Shown: positions 12,874-24,780 of the stretch, one piece after another
How the letters are laid out: each line of letters begins with the position of its first letter
How positions within the stretch are numbered: position 1 is the stretch's first letter
Source: Syngnathus acus
Lineage: Eukaryota; Chordata; Actinopteri; Syngnathiformes; Syngnathidae
Direction: 5' to 3'
Length of the DNA: 64,000 bases
NCBI RefSeq assembly: GCF_901709675.1
Contig: NC_051106.1
Span: 3,668,001 to 3,732,000 of the forward strand
Program-made: the position numbers and the translations under genes
Notes under the pieces: generated by a model
Told to the model about the DNA's origin: nothing
What the model saw: only the letters and a program-made list of their open reading frames with translations
Database searches by the model: none

Positions 12874-13099
12874 TTTTTATTCAAGTGAGGGATTATCGTA
12901 ATTATTTGTTTTTAACCAAATAAAACCTCTTTCATCCTTAACAGTAATATATTAGGAACAAAAAAAAAGAAATCCTTTCTAGTTTTTTTATTCAAGTGAG
13001 GGATTATCGTAATTATTAGTTTTTAACCAAATAAAACCTCTTTCATCCTTATCTCAACAGTAATATATTAGGAACAAAAAAAAGAAATCCTTTCTAGTT
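12874..13099. repeat. Tandem duplication, unit about 110-115 bp, two copies
   Basis: The segment starting TTTTATTCAAGTGAGGGATT and ending CCTTTCTAGTT occurs twice in direct succession (about 12874-12984 and 12985-13099). The copies differ by a single base in the AATTATT(T/A)G segment, a 4-5 base insertion (TATCTCAACAG versus TAACAG) and homopolymer length. Near-identity indicates a recent local duplication. No coding function is seen. Confidence 0.9.
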
Positions 13100-16000
13100 C
13101 CAGGAAACCTTCATGAAATTTGCCTGACATTTGTCATCCAACGAGTAGAAAATGGCAAATGGATTTAAATTGACTCTGTTTCTGCAATTCTGTCATCACC
13201 ATGCATTTACTTTTTTTCAAAACTCAGCTATGAGGTCAAAAGATTTTATATACATTTAGTCCCTCTTTCCATAAACATTTCCATTCCCATCCACCACTGT
13301 CAAAAATTCAGCCTGAGTGCAGAAACATTACGGCTTTATCCAAAAGTGCCACCAATACAGCGAGTCATTTTGATGTGTCTATAAGGCAGACATGTTTTCC
13401 TGGCTTCGATGTTCCAACATTTTATTCAATAATTACTTGCAAATGTGTGACTTTGTTGGAATGTCAGACAGACCTGATGAAAGCTCACTTCCCTTTTCAC
13501 ATACACAATCACACATTGGTTAGCAACATAAATCAGTGCTTGGGAGACTTGAGTGAAAGTCATAATGATGTGTTATGACATATAAAGCACTATCATTCGA
13601 TTGAGTTTGACTGCTCACAGGCAAGATGATTGCTTCTAATTTACTGTATATTATCATTTTATTTTGGTTTTGGAGTTGTTCTTGGCAACGTGACAGGAAG
13701 CGAGGCTGTTGATGAGGACAGTGAGTGTGTTGGAGACATGCGATGGAAGCCGGGGATGACTGCTGAGTCGTTTTTCTGTCCAGCTGATTTTGTGCAGAGT
13801 AAAAAGCAAAATTATAAAATGTAGTAAGATAAGAAAATTAAGATTTGAATGTATCTGGAATCTGGAAAAACAGTGGAAGAAAGACCGTATGGTTTTTACC
13901 AGTTCTTATCCAATAAGAAACATTTTCTAACCTTAAAAAAAATCTCAATATTGTCAGCCCTTCGATATCTGATTTTCTTTCTTTGAAATTAAAACAAATC
14001 TCGTAATATTATGGAAGTGGATACGTCTGGACTCTAGCCTTGAATATATTTCTCCTTTGAAATCAACCAAGTTCTTCATTTTCTTAATCAGACCTCACAT
14101 TCTACACCAGCATCACTACTTAGTTTTGATGATTAGTCATAAATCAGTGACGGACTCCAAGCAAGAGCCTTTTCGTGCAATTGTTTATGCATTAAAAGAA
14201 CGTGTGACGGCCTCATGGGGACATGCCAAATGAGTGCTATGGGATATGAGCGCTAGGATTTCATTGTTTCCAGAGTTTCACCTCCCCCCTGCAGGTTATG
14301 TAGAAAGTGCTGTTGTTTCAGCTGCTCTCTTCGGCAGGACACAAGCAGACTCATAAATTTTAATATGTCCAGAGTGAGAATGCAGCAAGGATGTATCCAT
14401 CAAGGTAGCATGGAGTAATCATTTCTCTTTTGAATACACTGATAATAGAAAAGCTAGAACTGCATCATATCGACAAGTGACAGAATTTCCGCTTTGCGAG
14501 GCAGATGTGCTAGACGTCAATTCCGAATGTAGCTAGCACCCGCAACCCTAACGATAAGCGCTGTGGGGTCGGATTGCAGAACATTTCTCTTTCTTTTTCC
14601 CAACTGAGCCATAACAAAACTCCGATGCTGTTTTTTCCCTTCCTCTCCGATCCTTGGAATGATCACATGTCCCAGGAATAACAAATATCGTCCAAATTTA
14701 GGAACACTTGTCATGATTTTGAAAAGTGGCTGCCGGGGGGGATTAAGAATTTGAAAGAGAGTCATGATTGGATTCAGGTTAGTTAGGATAAAGATGACTG
14801 CGGAGCGGTTACTATTAGAGGAGGGCCGATGGTTCCTACCACCGTGATTTTGTGTCTGAAATGTTTCGGACATTTGTGTATTCTTGGACTTAGTTGGTCA
14901 AACTAACAACCATGCAGGCAACAAGCCTTCGTGGTATATTTCTGAGAACACAAAAGCTGCTGGGCCCCTTTCTATATAAATTCTCCTGGACCAAGTCCAA
15001 AAGCTAAAAGGGGAAATGGGGGCAAAGCGGATTGAACGATTGTTGGCTGCAGCTCCTGGCAGCTTTTTTGACCATTGTGATGATGAAAGGCAGGATGAAG
15101 AGAAAGTGAGAGCGAGTGAAAGAAAGTGCAGAATGTCTTATTTTTGCTGGCAGAGGAGTGGATGGCTACCTTGGAAGCAGTTCTCAGCAGAGGCTCATAC
15201 GTCTCCTTTCCTGGCAGACAACACGGCAGGGGGTGGGAGTGAGCGTGGGAGGAGTAAAAAGAAGAGAGCAGGGAGGCTTGCGGTGGTATGCCGCGACGCC
15301 TGTGCTACTAGAGAGTCAGCCAAAGTCCAGCGCTGGCTTAATGGTTTCTCCCAACAATGTGATGCTGGTTCGGAGAATTGGAGCAGACACCCTGACTCCT
15401 GTCTCTCGGGTGTGCTCTGGGTGGCGCTATTTTTTGATAGCGGAGTTTGTGCATACCTTTTGTTTCACCACGGGCACTGGTTGATTATCCCAACGAAGCA
15501 ATTATCTGTCGCCGCTGACCTTCGTTATGAGCTCCATCTCCCCCAGAGTGACCTTCTGTAATCATTAGCCCACTGCACCAAAAAATAAAGATGAAAAAGA
15601 AATACTCCAGCCGATGATTCACATCTACACACCAAGCAACTTCCACGCAACTCACTGCAGCAGAAAAACTGTGACGTGTTCTTATTGGGAAATGTTTTCA
15701 TTAATTGACGCACACACAATTTGGCGCAGTCCGGGGTGCGTGCTGAGCAACATGCACCTGAATGTCTCTGCGGCGTTGTTGTCTGGCACAGGCCCGACTG
15801 CATTACATAATGCGATGAAGTCACCCGTCACAGGTTGGATGCTGTAATATGTATTTATTGTTGTCATCTGTCGTGCTGTTCTTCACTTAACAGCAATCCA
15901 AAATCTAAGTGGTTGGTGCTGGTCGTAATAAGCTTTTTGGGGGGATATGACATACATTGGCAATTCATGGCTTTGACATGTCATATTTTTCCTTTGGCTT

Positions 16001-18149
16001 ACTTTGGTGGACATGATAAAGCCACATAAATAGTCCAAGCATGATCAACTCTGATGTCCCCTCAGTTTTTCCTTGGGAGGATTACAGCTGGGCTTCTCTC
16101 ACTGGAGGAGAACAAAACCCGAGCCAAGGCTTCTAATGCTGTCGGGCGGCCTAAACGTTGTGTCCAAACCCTTGCAAACATCATCCCTATAAGCTCACTT
16201 CATCCTCGCTGTGTTATTCTTTATGATCCACACCTCCGCTCCAGCTCAAGTGGCCTTCTGAGATGCACTTCTTGAAAGGTCTCCCCTCTTACCTGCACAA
16301 TGATCCTCCAAAACGTCCAATGATTGGGTTAAAGAACAAACAACGACATATTTGAGTTGATGCAATTTGTGTGTTTTTGTTGGAGGCATGTTTATTATTG
16401 ATATGGTCACATGACACTGAAAAAATATTGTCTCTATCGTCATGCCAGAGGGGGCAGAAGTAGTCACGCTGTGCTGAAGTAGAATAGATGCCTAAGTGAG
16501 AAAAGACTGATAAAAGTAAAACTTTTGATTCAATGGCTCAGTTCGGACTTGGAAAGAAACTTTAGTATCAGAGTGAATAAAACTTTGACTTTTAATAGCA
16601 ATAAAAAAAAACGTATCTGTTTGAGAGCTAGTAAGTATTGCCTTGACTTTTCTCCCATCAAAATGTGTTTCGAACATGAACTGGGTAACCAAAATTAGCT
16701 AATGATAACAAAATACATCTTGCTTCAATGTGTTGTTGTTTTTTTATTGTATGATGAATCTTGAAATGCAGAACCAGGTTTTTTTTTTTTTTTGGCTGGC
16801 ACATGACAAATTCATTCACCACAAATTCTTCTTGTAACATCAAACAATTCCCTTAAATAAGACTAATGATGCTTTCTTGAGTTTTTTGCCACAGTTGTTA
16901 GTGCTCTTGGGTTCACGGGCTCCCATGTCGCTGCTGTCCCTGTTTATTTTTCCGCCTGGTAAGACTGCAAGATCTCAAACGATCAAGATCTCACACTGTT
17001 GATTTTACCTTTCATCCGTGGAGACTGAAAAAAACTGCTTTGCTAAAGTAAAGTTTAGAAATATTTTCAAATGTAGGGAATAAAAGTAAAAAAGTTTTTC
17101 GTGTCCACCGCATTCTGCTGTACGCTAACCGTAATTAATATTTTGTTGAGTTAAAATTTTGTTTAGGCAATTTGCTTGATTTGCTGCTTTCTCAGCATGC
17201 ATAAAAAGGTACATTATGTCTCAATATGGCCGCTTGTTCAGTGGACAGTGCATATTTCAGGTGCATCTCTAGGGAAAAAGAAATGTCGAGCTGAAGTGAG
17301 GCGTGGGCTGCGCCAAAATAGGAGACATCGTCTGCTGCAAAACACAAGGCTATTAAATGCAAGAGGAGCTGTTTGTTTGTAGTTCTTGTTGTTACTGCAA
17401 CCAAGACAACCAGGCCATAATATTTCCCTAACCCAAAGCATTTTGGGGCATAGGCCTAAACAGGAAAAGCTACTGTTGACTTTGCCAGGGAATTTGTGGA
17501 AATAATATACAATTGACCAATTACGTTGTGTTGCTATGTATGAGTAGCACACTGTGAACATATTGAAAAAAAAAATCCATATTATGTCCATATATTATTT
17601 TCTTCATCCATCAAAATAGGCACAGTAAAGTGAAAGTGAAGTGAAATTGTGATTCGATTGTCATTCCGAAATAAAACCACTCGTACTGTCAACAACATGC
17701 CTGCATGTTCAGAGTCTTAACAGAGCGACATATTTTCAGAAGAGTGGTCAGCCGTTATTCCCTCAGCGAGTGGCGGGAATTCTGTCAGGCAATCAGAGCC
17801 CACTACAAAAGGAGAATGCAAAAACAAGCGAAAATTAAACACCGCAGACGCAAATAGCTTTTTGCTGAATTGTTTTGGTCTGGCTGGAAACATTGCTGAG
17901 AAGCGAGCTTGGAGCAGAGTTGCGTGAAAGTGACAAGAACGCTTATGCTGCAGTAGCACCGATGAATTATTGGTGGCTGGTTTGATTTGATAAGGCGGCA
18001 GGCAATATGCAAGACCGATGTGAGAACACTGTCAAGCTGACAGATGCTGATGCCCCTCCTTTGCTGTCTCTAAATAATCCATATCTTGATCTCATGACAC
18101 CAAAGTCATCATAATAAGTTGATTTTATCAGATAACTTTTTTCCATCCC
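13100..18149. other. Intergenic DNA including a GC-richer patch near 15.0-15.6 kb
   Basis: A 181-codon open frame occurs at 15016-15561 in a locally GC-rich patch. A second long frame overlaps it (15116-15484), and neither shows a recognisable domain. No transcript can be supported. Confidence 0.45.
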
Positions 18150-18445
18150 GCTAAGTTGATTTGACGCATTGATTCGATACATACATGTGATTCAAGGACG
18201 GCTCAATTATAAAGTGGAATGATTCGGTTTGATTCGATTCAATGGAATTGCAGTTCGATATACGATGACTCAGATCAAGAGACTGTGATGCAATGAGTTT
18301 TTTTCTTTTCGTTATTTTATATATGAATGAATTTGTCAGTACCATACATTTTCTTTCCATCTATTTAGAAAAAAATAACGACAATTCTACACGTACCTCG
18401 ATATATTTTAAAGTAGAACACTTTGATCCGGTTTGATTCAATGTC
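18150..18445. repeat. Degenerate GATTCGATT-rich repeat
   Basis: Motifs such as GATTCGAT, GTTTGATTCGATTCAAT and CGGTTTGATTCAATG recur irregularly. GATTCGATT-rich segments are typical of decayed fish DNA elements, but no terminal repeats are visible, so this is a loose assignment. Confidence 0.3.
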
Positions 18446-21400
18446 CTTTTTAATCAAAGATAATTTTCCTTCACTTAAAAGTCATCTCAGAATTGCTATT
18501 TTCTGAACTGTTATTAAATTTAAAAATGTTAAACGTTTGATTACTGTGAAAGGATTTGTGTGTCTTAAACAGCGTACATACACCCTAAGATGGTTACTTT
18601 GTTGACGATTCGCAGAACTTTAAATCATCAGTTTGGGAGGAGATATCAATCTGTTATTGTGTTACGTGATACAACCTCGGGAGCTATAAACCAACAATTT
18701 CCAAAATGTATTTCATAACACATCGGCCACCTGCTGTGTCTCTTGAATAGAATCCACGGTGATTGTCCAAAGGAGTGGTTCTGGCTATTCATCATCATCG
18801 GGGTCGACTCCTTCGGTCTCCAACACCGCACAAGATTGATGGCCCGTCAACTCTGCTGGACCACCAGGCACTCATGCCTTAAAGTTCCACAAAGACTTAT
18901 GAGGAGATAAGTGAGAACATCAATTATGTACAAGTGGGTGAGTAGTTTAATTCCTTTTTGACAGTAGGTTGAGGATGTAAAGGATGAAGTTGTGTTCACC
19001 CCAGGGAGCTTTTTATAAACATAAAGGCTTGATTATTTGAAGGGATTAAATTTGAATTATTTTTTTATTTCATCAATATATTTTTTTATCCATTACAATG
19101 AATGGATGAACAAAATGAAAACATTTTAATTAGCCAGTTTTAGTGTATTATTACCCCCCCCACCGTCCCACAAAGAAAAGAATATGTGGTCATATTTGAT
19201 CTATTTTTACATATTTTATATATTTCATATATGTTCATACACATCTTGCACATACTCATAAACCACCTCTGCTCAATTTCATAGACACCTTTTGACATTG
19301 TGTTGTATTGCTTTTGCATCATACTGACAAAAATTGTTTAACTTAGTCTCAACATCCGAGAAAATAAATGTATTAAGATACCATACAATGCAAAAGTGGC
19401 CTCAACTTGAGGATTCGGCTTTTGAACTCTTGGCACGCATACCTAATGATGCGGTTGCTTAGTGTATTCTGGAAGTTCGATTAATGGCAACATTGTTGCT
19501 ATGTTTCCATACCAAAGAAAAAAAAACACTACTTACATTGACAAACATAGTCCTACATGTTAGCATTTGGCCACACTGACCACCCTGGGCCACTTTCTTC
19601 CACGCTTCTTGAAAATAATACTTTGGAAAGTATGGAAAGAACTATGACAGACTGAACCACACAATATGTGATTTTTTTAAGAAATCAGCCTGAGCTGGGC
19701 CACTGTTTATTGAAACGGGTCACATCTTTACAATTGGTTGTCCTACAAAGCAATTGATGTCTTATTGGTTATTTGACCCATATCGGAAAATAAAATAATC
19801 CAGACATTAGTGGTGCAAAATTATTCTGATGTCAATTGGAACAATATTAATGTTTTTTTTACTCAGTATTTATGTCCATGACATAATCCCACAGAGGGAA
19901 ACTAAGGAAATGTGTTTTGGAAGGGGAGGATAACCATGGAACATAACACGAAAACAATGGAATATATTATGGTCAGAATGCAAATTACGATTTGTTTGGG
20001 GAATAATTAATCTTTTTTAAAACCTTGCAAAGTACTCAAGTGGAGGAATGCAGGATTGTCGTCACTGTCTGTGTGATCTTTTAACGTAATTGGTGCAAGT
20101 GGGTGGATGGGTAAAACTATTCCGGGATTGGGAGCGGGTTGGGTTGGGGGTGGTTGACCAGCACTAAATTAGTCTGGCTGTTTGGTAAACCTCTGAAATT
20201 ATTCTGAAATCCCCACTTGCCACTGTGTCTTTGCTGATTCAAGTATTTTGTTCCTTTATGTCATACTCAATAGGGGCAAAATATTAGCTAGTAAGTAGCG
20301 GTGATTGATCAAAATGATGTAGCGTTCACTTTATAAATTATGATACTATATCATGGCTTACATTTATTTTTTTTATTTTTATTTCTTTATTGTTTTATTT
20401 TTCTTTCTTTATTTTATTTTTTTTTACAAAAGAGTGATTCATTCTGTTTTTATGTTTATGCTTTGGCCGGGAACATTCAGAATTACAGCTGTATTTTCTT
20501 TTGTCGGCAGCAATGTGGATAAGAAGTGAGGTTGTGGTGAATATGTTGGTGTGGAGGGCAGCCTTGTAGGAAATACTGACAGACACTGGCCAATACGCAG
20601 ACACAATTTTCCTCATGTGTTCCAGTAGAAGATGAGGGAAGAAATAACTCTACCCCACTGTGTGTCATCGAGAAGTGACTCTAGTGTGCATGTTTTAAAA
20701 AAAATAAAAATAAATGGCAGCGCTCAGACAGCTGAGCTGGAATGGTGTCAGCATGTGGGAGGTTACTCAGCCGCAATGTGTACGTGCTGCACGGGAATAA
20801 CCCCCAAGTTAAAAACTGTCAGCTTGGACATATTTTCATTTTCCCTCTGGAGTTAAACTTTGCAGGTCATAGGTGGTTGCAGCTTGCAAAACGCAGGAGG
20901 TGAAAGGGAGGCTTTCAACTGGACAGATTTCATGGATGTTTTGGCAAGTTGGAAACCGGGGAGGTCGGCTTACCCTGTTCCTCCCTCTGAGGGCCTTGTG
21001 GTGTCAGAGCAAAGCGAGAACGTGATGGAGAGAGCTTATAGAGGACATGTCAGTAAAAACAAGCTTGCTACTCCTGCGAGTAGATTTGGCACCAAGTAAA
21101 AAAAACTCTAATCCAAATTATGATGACGATGATAAGACTAACTAATATTGATCTACTGCACTTATTTGGAATAGAGGGTGGTGGTTTGGGGGTTTTCCGG
21201 GACAAGGAAAAGTGAAATGAAATCTGTCAGCACCTCAGTCAACAGGAAGAAGCTTTATTTGTGGACTTTTTGTGGCATGCCTGAGATATAGGAATGGTAT
21301 TGGGCAAGAGTGGGAAGTGTCATTAGCATTGTCACCTTAAAGTAGAATCTAAGAAGCAAGAAAGGCACAATCAACATTATATTCGGCCACTATCTGGATT

Positions 21401-22289
21401 TTCTAATACCTTCTGTAGAGGAGAAATCACAATCATGGTGAAGTTGTTCTACCTATAATGGAAAATATTACACAAAATGAAATTTACAACTTAATTAAAC
21501 TTCTTTTTAATAAATTGATCTAATGTTAAAACAGACATGATTTTCGTGTCTGAATTTGGGAAGTAGTTCTCCACTAGAATCAAAACTACAAAAGTCAGCC
21601 AAAAGTAATTTTAGTTGTACTCAATAAATTTTCAACATTCCCAAACTGGGAGCCAATCAAGGATGGAGTAGTTACTTGTCACAGAACCTTAAGTTGATTT
21701 ATTGTTTTTTAAAAGTCTTGGGACTGGACTGCCTGTCCTCTATTTGTCACATTATTCAGGCAGCCTTCCTTCCACAATTACTGAAATACTTTTTTTCTTT
21801 CCAAGAATATAAAAGTCACTGTATCGACTTGTCTGCTCTCAATTTACTGGATAAGACCGAAAAAAAAAAAAAAAAATGCACTGAGAGACCCGTGTTAAAC
21901 ATTAATGAGTGGCTGATGTAGTGAGTCACGGTTTGCTTGGTACGAGTTCAGAGCAGGAGCGACATGGGCCAGTAACACATATAAATCTTTCAAAACAATA
22001 GAGAGCAGACATAAGGTGCTATTATTATGTCTTTGACCGCACCGGACTTTTCTTTTCCTTTTTTTCAATCTGGCTGCCCCCACTGACACACCACACTTTC
22101 ACTTGTAAGTTAGCGGAGATGTTTATTTTACCTGCGATGTTTTAGTCACACTCCAGAATACATATTTGTCAGGTTTATTATAAGAAATTGCTGTTTATAA
22201 ACAGCATACGCTGCTCTTTACTCAGGTAATGTGGGATTTCCTAATTGTACAAATAGAAAACTGTACAAATAAAACAAAATATTTTGTCA
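18446..22289. other. AT-rich intergenic DNA, nothing recognised
   Basis: There are long T- and A-rich runs (20360-20425; A-run 21859-21875) and chance open frames. No gene, RNA or clear repeat could be supported. Confidence 0.55.
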
Positions 22290-22500
22290 TAAAATTAGGT
22301 ACACTTACATCTAAAAATAAATCTATGTTAATAAACATAACACAACTCAGTGAGAACTGTTAGAGGCATGATGTCTCAGACTGGCTAAACCATTTTGCTA
22401 CATTAAGTGACAAAACTACAACCTAAATAATAATAAGTGTATTTATTGTGCAGATTTCATTCCATTGTAATGTACAGGTGTACCTAATAAAGTGACCAGG
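22290..22500 (+). mobile_element. Deleted Tc1-like transposon remnant
   Basis: The right end contains ACAGGTGTACCTAATAAAGTG followed by ACCAGGG, and the left part contains an inverted counterpart ATTAGGTACACTT near 22299. The GGTGTACCTAATAAAGTGGCC terminus is a familiar inverted-repeat end of fish Tc1-like elements. The transposase interior is missing, leaving about 200 bp. The left end is diverged, so the start coordinate is approximate. It sits about 300-500 bp beyond the stop codon of the cyp1c2-like gene. Confidence 0.5.
22442..22447 (-). promoter_or_regulatory. Candidate polyadenylation signal for the cyp1c2-like gene
   Basis: Read on the minus strand this is AATAAA, about 345 bp past the stop codon. 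No canonical AATAAA was noticed closer to the stop. It falls within the Tc1-like remnant, so the 3' end may be transposon-derived. This is inference only; no transcript evidence is available. Confidence 0.4.
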
Positions 22501-22791
22501 GATATGTCTGGGCTGTACACATACGTAGGTATATAAAACCAATATATAGACACAGTATCAATTCTATCAATTACATGTAGGTTTACTTCACGTGTCCTTT
22601 CACATACTTTATGACAGTGAAATATGGATATAAAATAAATGTAATACTACAGTAAAACCATAAACTATCCTAAAGCATAAACTGTAACAACTTTGTTCTG
22701 ATTTAAAATGTGAAGTGTACATAGTCTGTTGTAAAACAATCAATGCTTGGTACATAAAAGTTCTCAGTAGAATAAGTGATAAATTCTTAGC

Positions 22792-24375
22792 TTATACTTT
22801 TTTGCCATCTTCTGTGTCGATTGTCTCTCGCCGGGGTTTGGCAGTGATTTTGAAATCCAAAGGCCTCAGCGTTAAACCGTAGGCGCAATTTAGGGAGAGG
22901 TCTTTGTCGGGACATTTTTCGAAGTGACATTGTTGAAGGAGGATCGCAAAGAACAAGAAAATCTCTACTTTGGCAATCTGGTCACCGATGCAACGTCTCT
23001 TCCCTGCCGAGAAGATCATAACGTTATTGGTGAGGTCCTTGTCTAGGGAGCCATTGTCGTCAAGGAAGCGTGAGGGGTCAAAGGTCTGCGGGTCCTTCCA
23101 CGTCAGGGGGTCGTGATTGATGGACCACTGATTGATGAAGACCACCGTGTCTTTTGGAATGCGAAAACCTTCGATCGTAACATCTGAGGTGGTAGAGTGG
23201 GGGATGGTGACGGGCACGAAACTGCTGAACCGCATTGTTTCATAGATGAAGGCATCAAGATAGGCCAGCTCACCTCTGTCCTCCACAGAGGGGAGTCTGT
23301 TGGGCCCCACCACCCTGTCCACCAACTGGTGGAGTCTCGTTTGAATTTCAGGGTGTTTCACAAGAAGGAGGAGTATCCAGTCAAGAGCAGTGGAAACAGT
23401 ATCCAGACCTGCACCAATGAGATCTGAAACTGTCCCCTCAGTGTAGCCCTGGGTGAGTCCCTCTTCACCCTCAGTCTTGGCAATGACCCCGAGAATGGCG
23501 TCGCTCATATCCCGGGTTACCTCAGGATCGAAGGTCTCCCTGTGCTCTTCAACTTTGCCCTGAACAAACTTGAAGAACTCCTTGTTCAAGTATTTGAAAT
23601 TCTTGAACACACTGCGGACGGGATTTGGGAAAGACTGAAGCCACGGCATCACATCCACTAAGCTGCCAGCTCCAACCGTCTGTCCAAAGTCATTAACTCT
23701 CTGTAACAAGGCTCTGAACTCAGCATCATCGTGTCCGTAACGTTTTCCGAAGCACAGGGCACAAATCACATTAGCTGCAGCTACTGTTAGCTCATGGGAA
23801 GGGTTGAAATAATGACCCTGAGATCCGAGCTTAAGGAGAATATCAACCAGTTCTTGAGCTTCGGCTGCAATTTGCCACTCAAAAGCTTTTTTGGTTTGGC
23901 TGTTGGCAGATGAGAACGCTCTGATGGTGGATTGAGCAATTTTCCTGTGCATCTTCCACTCTTTGCTGTAACTGCTGAAAGTCAAGCTTTTCCCTCCCGA
24001 CACATACTGAAAAGACACAAAGTTTGGCCTGCCTGCAAACTCCCTGCCGTGCTGAATCAGCGCTTGACGTATGGCCCTGTCGCCATTCAAGACCACAATG
24101 TCACTGCAACCGAGTCTTATCTGGTACACGTTACCATATTTTTCGGCCAGTTTGGCGAAGGTGATGTGAGGCATCTGGCCCAGCTGCATGGCGTTGCCCA
24201 CCAAGGGCCAAGCGAAGGGTCCCGGCAGTCTTCTCTTGAGCCTTAGGTTCCTCGCCCATAAACCGACCTCCAAGAAGATAAGGAAAAAAAAAGTTGCAAC
24301 CAGAGCAGGCTGGAGCTGTCCACTCCACTCTCGAGCAACGCCGTTCAGAGTTAACTCAGCGTCCATGTGAGCCAT
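22792..24375 (-). CDS. cyp1c2: Cytochrome P450 family 1 subfamily C (CYP1C2-like), single exon
   Basis: A haem-thiolate mono-oxygenase of the endoplasmic reticulum. CYP1C enzymes hydroxylate planar aromatic and some endogenous substrates using electrons from P450 reductase. The 527-residue frame has an N-terminal membrane anchor (about 23-41), a basic/proline hinge (RRLPGP, 48-53), the I-helix oxygen-activation motif GAGLDT (321-326), ExxR (ETMR, 379-382), the FDPSRF segment (432-437) and the haem loop FSAGKRRCIG (455-464) with Cys462 as axial ligand. Length is normal for family 1 and no intron interrupts it, as known for fish CYP1C genes. The start is ATG at 24375; a second ATG three codons later is possible. 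It lies head-to-tail downstream of a close paralogue at 26198-27775. CYP1C membership is secure; C2 rather than C1 rests on remembered family features (the TEGTVSDLIGAGLDTVSTAL region) and is less certain. Confidence 0.93.
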   Translation of the reverse strand: MAHMDAELTLNGVAREWSGQLQPALVATFFFLIFLEVGLWARNLRLKRRLPGPFAWPLVGNAMQLGQMPHITFAKLAEKYGNVYQIRLGCSDIVVLNGDRAIRQALIQHGREFAGRPNFVSFQYVSGGKSLTFSSYSKEWKMHRKIAQSTIRAFSSANSQTKKAFEWQIAAEAQELVDILLKLGSQGHYFNPSHELTVAAANVICALCFGKRYGHDDAEFRALLQRVNDFGQTVGAGSLVDVMPWLQSFPNPVRSVFKNFKYLNKEFFKFVQGKVEEHRETFDPEVTRDMSDAILGVIAKTEGEEGLTQGYTEGTVSDLIGAGLDTVSTALDWILLLLVKHPEIQTRLHQLVDRVVGPNRLPSVEDRGELAYLDAFIYETMRFSSFVPVTIPHSTTSDVTIEGFRIPKDTVVFINQWSINHDPLTWKDPQTFDPSRFLDDNGSLDKDLTNNVMIFSAGKRRCIGDQIAKVEIFLFFAILLQQCHFEKCPDKDLSLNCAYGLTLRPLDFKITAKPRRETIDTEDGKKV

Positions 24376-24574
24376 TGGGTCGTCTGTCGTCTCACTTAAA
24401 ACGAAATAATTCTCGGAGGTTCTCCTTTAGTCAATAAAGTCACAACCGAGGCCTTTCTTGTGCTTGGTCATTCATGATCAGACCAAATAAAAGCGGCACT
24501 CACACTCTCCAGTTCGCTGCGGTGTGACTCGTCTTCAGATGACCACTTGAGAAGCAAGCAGATTCAAGCCTTCA

Positions 24575-24581
24575 CTTATAT
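24575..24581 (-). promoter_or_regulatory. TATA-like box of the cyp1c2-like gene
   Basis: The minus strand reads ATATAAG within TACATATAAGTGAAG, about 200 bp before the ATG. Transcription would start near 24545, leaving an unspliced leader of roughly 170 nt. The spacing is similar to that of the paralogue, which supports the call. Confidence 0.55.
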
Positions 24582-24680
24582 GTATCCCTATGGTGGGAGG
24601 GGTCCGCCACTTATTTTTTTACTCCCCTCCCTTTTTTGACCACAGTTTGGAGACCTTAGTCCCACTCAGGCCTCCTTCCG

Positions 24681-24705
24681 GCAGCATCCCTTGTCGGGGT
24701 GCTGC
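24681..24705. other. GC-rich inverted repeat upstream of cyp1c2 promoter
   Basis: GCAGCATCCC and GGGGTGCTGC are separated by five bases and form a 10-bp stem with one G-T pair. It lies about 100 bp upstream of the TATA-like box. Function is unknown; it could be a protein-binding dyad or chance. Confidence 0.4.
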
Positions 24706-24773
24706 TAAGCAGGAGATACTTTATAAGCCATGTTGCTAAAAAAATCTGTTTTATCATATGAACAAAAAATAGG

Positions 24774-24780
24774 TTGCGTG
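24774..24780 (+). promoter_or_regulatory. Candidate dioxin-response element core (TTGCGTG)
   Basis: The sequence fits the TNGCGTG consensus bound by the Ah receptor/ARNT dimer, the known regulator of vertebrate CYP1 genes. It is about 400 bp upstream of the cyp1c2-like ATG and 195 bp upstream of its TATA-like box. Two bare GCGTG cores without the leading T occur farther upstream (25216-25220, 25401-25405). A single 7-mer match is weak evidence of function. Confidence 0.4.

Noticed and set aside
15016-15561. 181-codon open frame on the plus strand
   Set aside because: It has no recognisable domain, is overlapped by a second long frame in the same GC-richer patch and has no splice or promoter context; most likely a composition effect.
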